Source of the DNA: Mastacembelus armatus
Lineage: Eukaryota; Chordata; Actinopteri; Synbranchiformes; Mastacembelidae
Direction of reading: 5' to 3'
Assembly (NCBI RefSeq): GCF_900324485.2
Contig: NC_046640.1
Coordinates: 18,256,173-18,320,172 of the forward strand
DNA length: 64,000 nucleotides
In this document: positions 55,203-64,000 of the stretch, in pieces
How the letters are laid out: every line of letters begins with the position of its first letter
How positions within the stretch are numbered: the first letter of the stretch is position 1
Translations under genes and position numbers: made by a program
Notes under the pieces: generated by a model
Seen by the model: only the letters and a program-made list of their open reading frames with translations
Databases searched by the model: none
What the model was told of the DNA's origin: nothing

Positions 55203-56128
55203 GTAGAGACTATGGAGAGTCAGTGCTGAAAAATAAAAGACATGAAAATAAAAAGTCAGGAGAAGAGCAGTGCTGAACTGTGAAAGGGAAAAAGTTAAAA
55301 ACAGACTTGAGACTTAACAATTCAAGATGTTGGCTTTCTCCTTTTTTTGAGTGTATTTGTCCAATTTTTGCATTTATGAGAACAAGATAAGCTCAGAATT
55401 TACAAGTTATGTTGTATATTTTGAGACACTTTAAACCATTTGCTCTGTGGTTTAAAGACTGTTATTGAGTAAGGTGCTGAGAGAGGAATAATGTGGGAAA
55501 AGCAAACATCAATTTTCCTCCAAGAGCCCAGGAACTGAAAGTTTTTCATCATTTGTTCATTCTGCTTTAATACAAAGTCCCAGACACAAGAATAAACATC
55601 AGCTCCTTAAACATTCCGGAAGTTGATGTAGAAATCTTGTTGACAGAGTGAGATGATGAGCAGCAACAGATGAAGCTGTAGTCACTGATCCAGCAGTTAC
55701 ATGTTTCTGTGTGATGTCAATACAAATGTCTAGTTCAGTCTGTCAGTTAAGCTCAATGAGCTGACTGGAGTTTGTGTCTTTATAGTGACAAAGCTGAGAG
55801 AAACTTTACACTCACGGCTCTCTAGTGTTAATAAAACAAACAGCAACATTATTTTTCACCTCCACTTTTTAATATATTTTACATGCAATTAAATCTACAT
55901 TAATGTTACTAACATTTCTCTTATACCTTTAGCATTACAGTTTTTAATACATGGAAAATAATTTCATCAGGCTGTTCTTTGTGTGGAAATTATTTTATAT
56001 ACAGTTTGTTTAATAGTTATTGTTATTAATGATGGTCCTTCACAGTTTTAACAATAGTAAAGTAAAGTAACATTTAAAAAAAACATTCTTCTTTTATCGA
56101 GACATATATGAACAAGATCAATACTCCA
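55203..56128. other. Intergenic V41-V42
   Basis: Begins as the V4 5' flank (3937-4250), then switches to the sequence at 36890-37476. No gene. Confidence 0.6.
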
Positions 56129-56167
56129 GGTTTTTGTACAGCTGCTGAACCAACTCCAGTCACTGTG

Positions 56168-56614
56168 ACTATCGAGCACAATAATAAACAGCAGAATCTT
56201 CAGTTTTCAGACTGTTCATCTGCAGATACAGCTGCTGTCTGTTGTTGTCTCTGGAGATGGTAAACCGGCCTTGGACTGACTGAGTAGTAGATGCTGCTAC
56301 TACCACTGCTAATGTAAGCAACCCACTCCAGTCCTTTTCCAGGAGCCTGTCTGACCCAGGCCATAGCGTAGCTGCTGAGTGAGAATCCCGAGCCTGTACA
56401 GGTCAATGTGTGTGATTCTCCAGGCCTTTTAACCACTGGTCCAGATTCTGTCAGAGTCTGACCATCAACACCTGTCAAGACAAACCAGAAAATATTCAGT
56501 TGAGGTAAGTTTGCACCTTCTTGAAAACAGATTGATTTCAAGCTTCATTACAAATATTTTCTCACCTGCCCAGCAGATGGTTAAAAGCAGCAGTCCTGTC
56601 CTATAGTCCATCAT
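56168..56614 (-). pseudogene. IGHV: V42: IGHV family I pseudogene (2-nt deletion)
   Basis: Leader exon 56566-56614, V exon 56168-56471, consensus RSS 56129-56167. CDR1 [11 protein letters not shown]2 ISSGSSS, then IYYS; two bases of the YSQSV codons are missing near 56281-56285, so framework 3 is out of frame. The last codon before the heptamer is TAG, as in V28 and V46. Otherwise close to V14. Confidence 0.88.
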
Positions 56615-57478
56615 GTTAAACTGTGTGTCCACTGTTCTCTGTCGTCCTCTCTGCAGTCAGATAAGTAGAGGTGGAAGACATCTGAGTTTTGCATTGACTC
56701 CTCCTCACAGGAAGGAGTGAACCAGACTGGTCATCATAGACATTATATATTTCAGCAAGACAATTAACATATAGTGAACGTTATTTCAGCCAAATAGTTT
56801 TTTGGTTTAAACTGAATTGGTTAAAAATTTGAATTGGCTACCGAAACTCATCTCCTGTGGTAAAATTGGATTTTTAGTCTAATGATATTGTGTTTAAACT
56901 CTTCCAGTCTACACACTGATCGATCAGACAGAACATGCAGCCTGAAGACACTGACAAAAAACTATTTTTGCTTCAAATAAAAACATTACAGAACTCAATG
57001 TTTATTCCTGTGATAAATACATGAAGTTTTCTTCTTATTGTCCTGATACAAATTTGACCTTTGACAGAAAGTAGATGAACTGTTGTCATTTACATGTTGC
57101 ATTGAAAAAGAACATCTGCCAAGTGAATAAATGTATTTAAATATAGAAAAGCAAAGTCATCAGAGTTAAAATGTTAGTAAGTTTTGCTAAAAGATGCCAA
57201 ACAACAATCAGGATCCTCATGTGAATTATCACATCACAGATAAAAGCAGTTTCCTGATCTTATGATTCATCTAACATTAATTAAACATTGATCAGTAGTA
57301 ATCTGAAATGTAGACATGGAACATTATTTCAATGCTTATATGCTTATATTAATATATTATATGCCCTAAATACATTTTCTTGGTTAAATGTGTTTATAGT
57401 TTGCAGACCATTGAAATTCCCTTTGGGATTAATAAAGTTAATTTCATCTCATCTCATAGTGGATATATCATGCATGTA
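56615..57478. other. Intergenic, fourth copy of the four-fold block
   Basis: Near copy of 33355-34205 with local differences near 56935. No gene. Confidence 0.6.
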
Positions 57479-57491
57479 TGTGATATAAAAA

Positions 57492-57643
57492 GGAAGGAGG
57501 CCTAGAAGAAGACCAAAGAGGAGGTTCTTGGATGTAGTGAGGATAGTTGGTCTGGATGTGGAGGATACAGAGGATAGGGTTAAATGGAGGCAGATGATTC
57601 GCTGTGGCGACCCCTGAAGGGAGCAGCTGAAAGAGAAAGAAGA
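57492..57643 (+). mobile_element. 5'-truncated RTE tail, copy 4
   Basis: Same insertion; target duplication tgtgatataaaaa at 57479-57491 and 57644-57656. Confidence 0.85.
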
Positions 57644-57948
57644 TGTGATATAAAAATTATAAACCAGTTGGACCTGGTGCTATTGCAGGGTCCACCTGTT
57701 TGTCTGTGTATGTGTGTTAATGTCATAACTGATCTTAGTGTCATTTGTCAGATTTTTTTACTGCCCCCTGTAGGTCTTTGTTTTCATTTTCAGTGCTGTA
57801 TACAGTATATGTAAAGACTGTCATTTCTCAGAGAACTGGTCTGAAATCATTAGTGGTCTGAGGGCTCCTCCTCTGGTGGCTTCATGTTACAGGTTTTCAG
57901 GCACTGAGGGGTTTTTGTTCAGGTCTACTGATGGTTTGTGTTATTGTG

Positions 57949-58214
57949 AGTATCTGGCACAGTAATAAACTGCTGTGTCCTCCGTCTTCAGACTGTTCAT
58001 CTTTAGATAAAGTTTACTGCTGGAGTCATCTCTGGAGATGGTGAATCTACCCTGGACTGACTGGGAGTAATGGATATGTGAACTGCCAGTGTGTATAAAA
58101 GCAACCCACTCCAGTCCTTTTCCAGGCGCCTGTCTGACCCATGACATATAAAAGCTGCTGAATGTGAATCCAGAGGCTGTACAGGTCAATGTGTGGGATT
58201 CTCCAGGCCTTTTA
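57949..58214 (-). pseudogene. IGHV: V43: family Ib V, 5' end deleted
   Basis: The V exon is open from [11 protein letters not shown] through CDR1 [11 protein letters not shown]2 IHTGSSH and [14 protein letters not shown] to YYCARY, with class-2 RSS 57910-57948. At about 58214 the first part of framework 1, the intron and the leader are replaced by spacer DNA that elsewhere lies 5' of a family II gene (compare 27268). A deletion has removed the V start together with a whole family II gene. Confidence 0.88.
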
Positions 58215-58956
58215 CCTATTTTTAATGTTAATATTAACATGACTCCTGGATTATTGGAACATATTAAAATCAACACTAGAGTAACAATGATAGATGCAAT
58301 AGAAACTAATTAACATTTAATTTTCAGTTATTTTGGGCACTAACTTGTATTTCTCTTTATTTGTTTTAAACAAAACTTATGACAGCAGACATGATTATAT
58401 TAATATTGTTAAATAATTGTCGTGACTTTTTCATAAATGGTTAAAAATTCAGATAAATGTAGATATAAAATGCAACTTAGAGAATCTGGAAGCAGGCACT
58501 AGTTCTTTTCTGCCAATGGAGCTTTAAGTTTTATTCAGCTATAGATACTTTTTTATTGCATATTTTCACAGTATATAAGTGAAACTGTAGTGTTTAATAT
58601 ATTCATTGAGCCAGACGTGTTTTGTGAATTATATAATGTAGGTGAGTATCAGATGAGACAGCAGGCTCTCTGAAGTGTTTCTAACAGCAGGATTAGTTGT
58701 TTCATTCATCTCACAAGAACAAATGTTCACAGAAGCTTTTGGTTATATTTGTATATAACAAGTATATTCTTGGCTTTGTCTTTGTACAAGTTATTATTTT
58801 AAAAGTTATTATTGTTGTTATTTCCTTCGGGACAGACTTTATGAATTTGTGTCATGTAGAGGAAAGTGTTTATTTATTAAAACAAAATGAAATAAAATAG
58901 AGGAAAAACATGACATCATTACTAGAACCCATCAGGCTACTGAGTAGACTGTTGTA
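58215..58956. other. Spacer before V44
   Basis: Copy of 27268-28012 and 40060-40808, starting at the deletion joint. No gene. Confidence 0.6.
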
Positions 58957-58995
58957 GGTTTTTGTACAGCTGCTGAACCAACTCCAGTCACTGTG

Positions 58996-59444
58996 AGTCT
59001 CGAGCACAATAATAAACAGAAGAATCTTCAGTTTTCAGACTGTTCATCTGCAGATACAGCTGCTGTCTGTTGTCGTCTCTGGAGATGGTAAACCGGCCTT
59101 GGACTGACTGAGAGTAGTATTTGCTGCTACCACCACCATTGCTAATGGCTGCAACCCACTCCAGTCCTTTTCCAGGAGTCTGTCTGACCCAGTTCATCCA
59201 GTAGCTGCTGAATGTGAATCCAGAGGCTGTACAGGTCAATGTGTGGGATTCTCCAGGCCTTTTAACCACTGGTCCAGATTCTGTCAGAGTCTGACCATCA
59301 ACACCTGTCAAGACAAACCAGAAAATAGTCAGTTGATGTAAGTTTGCACCGTCTTGAAAACAGATTGATTTCAAGCTTTGCAGATATTTTCTCACCTGCC
59401 CAGCAGATGGTTAAAAGCAGCAGTCCTGTCCTATAGTCCATCAT
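58996..59444 (-). CDS. IGHV: V44: IGHV segment, family I, intact
   Basis: Leader exon 59396-59444, V exon 58996-59304, consensus RSS 58957-58995. CDR1 [10 protein letters not shown]2 [16 protein letters not shown] (T for A), CDR2 ISNGGGSS, framework 3 [12 protein letters not shown] (SSV for SAV). Confidence 0.92.
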
Positions 59445-60066
59445 GTTAAACTGTGTGTCCACTGTTCTCTGTCGTCCTCTCTGCAGTCAGATAAGTAGAG
59501 GTGGAAGACATCTGAGTTTTGCATTGACTCCTCCTCACAGGAAGGAGTGAACCAGACTGGTCATCATAGACCTTATTTGATAAATTTAAAAAATATATGA
59601 ATTTGAATTGAATTTGTGTAGTTGCCAAAGGTCGACTCTTATCTGGTGACAAAAGCACATCACAGACCTGAGACGTGATTGGAGGAATTTCACTGAAATA
59701 AAAGCAAAGAGATCTATTTTTATTTCCCTGACAGAAAATCTTAACTGAAAAAAACTGTTAATAGAATAATATAAATTAAAACTTTGCTCTTTAACTCATT
59801 GGAAGAGACAATGCAGTTGGTTTGAGTCATGAAGAAGTTTCAGTTTCTAACATATCAGGGAAGCTGACTAAAGAGAACTAAAGATGCTAATTTCTTTATG
59901 ATTTACTGAATGTCATTATAGAAGAATAATCTATTTTATATTGTTTACACATTTTCAGGTCACTTTACTTTTGCAACACTGTTTTCTGAGAACTATGATA
60001 AAATCATTAGTGGTCTGAGGGCTCCTCCTCTGGTGGCTTCATGTTACAGGTTTTCAGACCCTGAGG
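59445..60066. other. Intergenic V44-V45
   Basis: Almost identical to 29718-30339. No gene. Confidence 0.55.
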
Positions 60067-60105
60067 GGTTTTTGTTCAGGTCTACTGATGGTTTGTGTTA
60101 TTGTG

Positions 60106-60470
60106 GGTCTCTGGCACAGTAATACACAGCAGTGTCTTCAGGCTGCATGTTCTGCACCGTAATATGTGGTGCATCCAGCACATGCACTTCCAATCCACTC
60201 CAGTCCTTTCCCTGCAGGCTGTCTGATCCAAGCTGTGTAGTAGCCACTCACAGAATAAGAGACCTGACAGGTGATGGTCAGACGTTGACCTGGCTGCACA
60301 GTCACAGAGGCTGGCTGTGTCAGCTGTTCACATTTCACACCTGTTAAAAACAAAAAATATATTATGACAAATTATCAAGTGACACTGTAAAAATGAACAG
60401 TTTTCTAAGTCAAATCTAGAGACTCACATGATCCAGCTGCCAACAGCAGCAGCAGAGCAACAGGAAACAT
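60106..60470 (-). pseudogene. IGHV: V45: IGHV family II pseudogene, framework 3 deleted
   Basis: Leader exon 60428-60470, V exon 60106-60340, class-2 RSS 60067-60105, octamer variant 60549-60556. Framework 1, CDR1 YSVSGYY and CDR2 [10 protein letters not shown] are intact; then most of framework 3 is missing and the remaining [16 protein letters not shown] is in another frame. The exon is about 60 bp shorter than in relatives. It shares the CDR2 cysteine pair with V22. Confidence 0.88.
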
Positions 60471-60556
60471 GTTTTCTAATGAAAGTGATGTGTGAACTAC
60501 TCTGACAGTCTGACTGGAGGTTTTTATAGGTATGAGGAAGGTCACTGAGTTTGCAT

Positions 60557-61588
60557 AGAATCAGACTCATAAGAGCTACAGTGTTGGTGTGATCAGATCT
60601 AATAACAGTTGGTTCATTGTTCAGTGAAAACATGGCTGGAAATCAGCTCTGCCTTAGATATGAATGTTTCATTTCATTGCACATTAAACTGTAACATGTT
60701 GAAAAGGTCCCAGCATTTACTTCAGCTGTTCCTGAAAACTATTTATTCCTAAATTACTGTAATTACTTTTTAAAAACTTAAATACATCCTACTGTAATTC
60801 AAAACAATAAATATCATTACTACTTCAATATTAATATTAACATGACTCCTGGATTATTGAAGGCATATTAAAATCAACACTAGAGTAACAATGATGGTGA
60901 ACACCAATGGAAACAGGTTTAAATTCATCAGCACTGAAATTTTCCAATTGCTGCATATTTATTTTTTAATTTCTTTAGGCACTTACTTATTCTTAATTTA
61001 TTACTTATTTGTTTAGACAGGATCATATGAACAGTTTAAAATATTTGTTTTGCAAAAGTATATAAATATTTAGCTTTGTGAAGATTAAAGAATCTAGAGG
61101 AAGAAACGTGTTTCAGCCCATAGAAAGTTAATGTTCATTCAGATATAAATTACTTTATTGTCTTGTTATTCTACATTGTTTCAATTCAATGCAGTTGTCT
61201 TCTCTGAAAGACATACATGAAACTGTTGTATGTGATTTACTCATTAAGCTATTTATTCTATATTTATTATATATTTAATGTAGGTCAGTAATGAGAAGAG
61301 ACAGCAGGCTCCCTGAAGTCTTCATAACAGCAGGATTAGTTGTTTCATTCATCTTTGATCAAAGTCTCACAAGAACCAAAATGCACAGGAGCTTTTGGTA
61401 ACACTGGTATAAAACAAGTACATTCTTGTCTTAGCCTTAATACACTGAAGTAATTATTGTAAAACTACATTATGGATGTCTTTGTGTTTTTAAGCACCAT
61501 CTTTGATCTGCGATAAGAAAAAAAATATATATATATATATATTATCATAATTACTAGAACCCATCAGGCTACTGAGTAGGCTACTGTA
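60557..61588. other. Intergenic, copy of 6677-7716
   Basis: Includes a short (TA)n run near 61533-61551. No gene and no RSS stubs. Confidence 0.6.
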
Positions 61589-61627
61589 GGTTTTTGTACA
61601 GCTGCTGAACCAACTCCAGTCACTGTG

Positions 61628-62076
61628 ACTATCGAGCACAATAATAAACAGCAGAATCTTCAGTTTTCAGACTGTTCATCTGCAGATACAGCTGCTGTCT
61701 GTTGTCGTCTCTGGAGATGGTAAACCGGCCTTGGACTGACTGAGAGTAGGATTTGCTGCTACCACCATTGTTGCTAATGTAAGCAACCCACTCCAGTCCT
61801 TTTCCAGGAGCCTGTCTGACCCAGACCATCCAAGAGCCACCAAAGTCAAATCCAGAGGCTGTACAGGTCAATGTGTGGGATTCTCCAGACCTTTTAACCA
61901 CTGGTTCAGATTGTGTCAGAGTCTGACCATCAACACCTGTCAAGACAAGCCAGGAAATAGTCAGTTGATATAAGTTTGCACCTTCTTGAAAACAGATTGA
62001 TTTCAAGCTTTGCAGATATTTTCTCACCTGCCCAGCAGATGGTTAAAAGCAGCAGTACTGTCCTATAGTCCATCAT
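61628..62076 (-). CDS. IGHV: V46: IGHV segment, family I, open, terminal TAG
   Basis: Leader exon 62028-62076, V exon 61628-61936, consensus RSS 61589-61627. CDR1 GFDFGGSW with MVWVRQ, CDR2 [14 protein letters not shown] in framework 1 (P to S). After YYCAR the germline codon before the heptamer is TAG (+ strand 61629-61631). Trimming of the V end during joining normally removes such bases, so the segment may still be used, but only after nibbling. Confidence 0.85.
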
Positions 62077-62453
62077 GTTAAACTGTGTGTCCACTGTTCT
62101 CTGTCGTCCTCTCTGCAGTCAGATAAGTAGAGGTGGAAGACATCTGAGTTTTGCATTGACTCCTCCTCTCAGGAAGGAGTGAACCAGACTGGTCATCATA
62201 GACATTACTTGTTTCAGTCACTATATAGTGAGAGTTGTAGTTTGAGCCTAATAAGTTTTCATCCAATCTGAATTAAAAAAGTTTTGAATAGGCTACAGAA
62301 AATTATTTCTGTGTGGTAAAATCAGATTTTTCTTCTAATAATGTGTGTAATGCTCAGAATAAGAAACAGTTTTAGCTACAAACAAAAACTTTGCAGAACC
62401 TAAAGTTTAAATATGTAAAGTTTTGTTCTTTCTGCCCTGATACAAATTTTACC
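62077..62453. other. V46 5' flank up to LINE copy 3
   Basis: Matches 8760-9135 and 44643-45016. No gene. Confidence 0.6.
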
Positions 62454-62470
62454 TTTGACAGAAATTAGAT

Positions 62471-64000
62471 CTTCTTCTTTTCCTTTCGGCTGCTCCCTTC
62501 AGGGGTCGCCACAGCAAATCATCTGCCTCCATTTAACCCTATCCTTTGTATCCTCCTCACCCACACCAACTATCATCATGTCCTCCTTCACTACATCCAA
62601 GAACCTCCTCTTTGGTCTTCCTCTAGGCCTCCTCCTTCCTGGCAGCTCTAACCTCAGCATCCTTTTACCAACGTATTCACTGTCCCTCCTCTGAACATGT
62701 CCAAACCATCTCAATCTGGCTTCCCTGGCTTTTTCTCCAAAACATCTAACATGAGCTGTCCCTCTGATGTACTCATTCCTGATCCTATCCATCCTCGTCA
62801 ATCCCAGAGAGAACCTCAACATCTTCAGCTCTGCTACCTCCAGCTCTGCCTCCTGTCTTTTTCTCAGTGCCACTGTCTGTAAACCAGACAACATTGCTGG
62901 TCTCACCACTGTCTTGTCCACCTTTCCTTTCATTCTTGCTGACACTCTTTTGTCACATATCACACCTGACACTTTCCTCCACCCGTTCCAACCTTCTTGC
63001 TAGATTCCTGTCTAACCTCATCTGTCAGCCTGTCCATCACCACAGCAAACAAGAAGGGGCTCAAAGCCAATCCTTGGTGCAGTCCCACCTCCACCTTGAA
63101 CTCCTCTGTCACCCCTACAGCGCACCTCACCATTGTCTTATAGCTCTCATACATGTCCTGCACCACTCGAACATACTTCTCTGCCACTCCAGACTTCCTC
63201 ATACAAAACCACAGCTCCTCTATCGGCACCGTCATACACTTTTTCTAAATCTACAAAGACACAATGCAGCTCCTTCTGGCCTTCTCTGTACTTCTCTACC
63301 AGCATTTTCAAAGCAATTATTGCATATGTGGTTCTCTTTCTTGGCATGAAACCATACTGCTGCTCACAAATGCTCACTTCTGACCTCAGCCTAGCCTCCA
63401 CTACTCTTTCCCATAACTTCATTGTGTGACTCATCAGCTTTATTCCTCTGTAGTTTCCACAACTCTGCATGTTGTTCTTAAAGATGGGCACCAGTACACT
63501 TCTCCTCCATTCCTCAGGCATCCTCTCATTCTCCAAGATCTTGTTAAGTAGCCCAGTCAAAAACTCTACTGCCACCTCTCCTAAACACTTCCGAAACTCC
63601 ACAGGTATGTCATCAGGACCAACTGCCTTTCCACTCTTCATCCTCTTCAACGCCTTCCTCACTTCATCCTTACTGATCTTTGCTACTTCTTGCTCCACAA
63701 CAGTCACCTCTTCTACTCTGGGCTCTCTAACATTTTCCTCATTCATCAACTCTTCAAAGTATTCCTTCCATCTTTCCATCACACTTGTAGAACCTGTCAA
63801 CACATTTCCATCTCTGTCCTTGATCACCCTAACCTGCTGCACATCCTTCCCATCTCTGTCTCTCTGCCTCGCCAACCTGTACCAACATATGTGTCCAACC
63901 TATCATACAAATCCTCATACGCCCTTTGTTTGGCCTTTGCTACCTCTACCTTCACTTTACGCTGCATCTCCCTGTACTCCTGTCTGTTCTCTTCTGTCCT
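62471..64000 (-). mobile_element. RTE-clade LINE, copy 3 (runs off the window)
   Basis: Left target copy 62454-62470, then the RTE 3' region. Coding order within the window: LTGSTSVMERWKEYFEELMN, KAVGPDDIP, NYRGIKL, FVDLEKVYD (63875 to about 63240), LTDEVRQES (63000), then the C-terminal domain with RWFGHVQRRDSEYVGKRML (62499-62972). It has the same frame change and the same missing FADD segment as copies 1 and 2. The endonuclease lies beyond the window. Confidence 0.85.

Noticed and set aside
1-64000. T-cell receptor or light-chain V array
   Set aside because: Framework 2 ([17 protein letters not shown]), YYCAR ends and uniform 22-23 bp spacers fit heavy-chain V; TCR and light-chain V frameworks differ. 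No J or C exon was found to confirm it.

Overview
The window is a piece of a teleost fish immunoglobulin heavy-chain variable (IGHV) array. Evidence: about 46 V units or V remnants, all on the minus strand. Intact ones have the two-exon V layout: a short hydrophobic leader exon, a phase-1 intron of about 90 bp, and a V exon with Cys23, a WVRQ or WIRQ framework 2 and a Y-Y/F-C-A-R end. They are followed by recombination signal sequences (RSS) with 22-23 bp spacers, as expected for VH under the 12/23 rule. High A+T, Tc1-type MITEs, RTE and L2-type tails fit a fish, probably a percomorph; the species cannot be named from sequence alone. No D, J, constant region or unrelated host gene was found. 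With normal orientation, D-J-C should lie beyond the low-coordinate end.

I use working family names. Family I (mature start near QTLTES, CACAGTG RSS) is the largest. Family Ib has a family I body but the framework-3 end, RSS and 3' flank of family II. Family II starts VKCEQLTQ and uses a CACAATA heptamer. Family III starts SEIRLDQS. Family IV starts HSLNLIQPD and family V starts AAQGQSLTSSEP; both have 22-bp spacers. By eye, 25 units look intact (V1, 2, 4, 5, 6, 10, 14-18, 22-24, 29-33, 35-37, 41, 44, 46). Four have an intact V exon but a broken or missing leader (V11, 19, 20, 25). Seven have broken V exons (V9, 21, 28, 34, 42, 43, 45). Eight are fragments or relics (V3, 12, 13, 26, 27, 38-40), and two are RSS-plus-V-end stubs (V7, V8). 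One more RSS stands alone at 22403-22441.

Layout, left to right: 0-8.8 kb V1-V9, including families III and V and a 282-bp tandem of RSS stubs; 9.1-11.8 kb an RTE LINE; 12-12.4 kb an L2-like tail; 12.8-20.2 kb V10-V17; 20.3-22.4 kb a V-free spacer; 22.5-33.4 kb V18-V28; 34.2-44.6 kb four-fold repetition of family I / RTE-tail / family II units; 45-47.9 kb second RTE copy; 48.9-51.8 kb V35-V37; 52.1-53 kb a 356-bp tandem of leaderless family Ib copies joined by perfect hairpins; 53.7-54.4 kb a solo LTR fossil; 54.6-62.1 kb V41-V46; 62.5 kb to the end, third RTE copy.

The array grew by repeated segmental duplication. Ancestral insertions (one RTE LINE with its target-site duplication, one short RTE tail, MITEs) recur at equivalent positions and mark the duplicated blocks. 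No unknown enzymatic or defence system was seen. The unusual content is in RSS diversity, family mosaicism, orphan RSSs and the hairpin-joined tandem.
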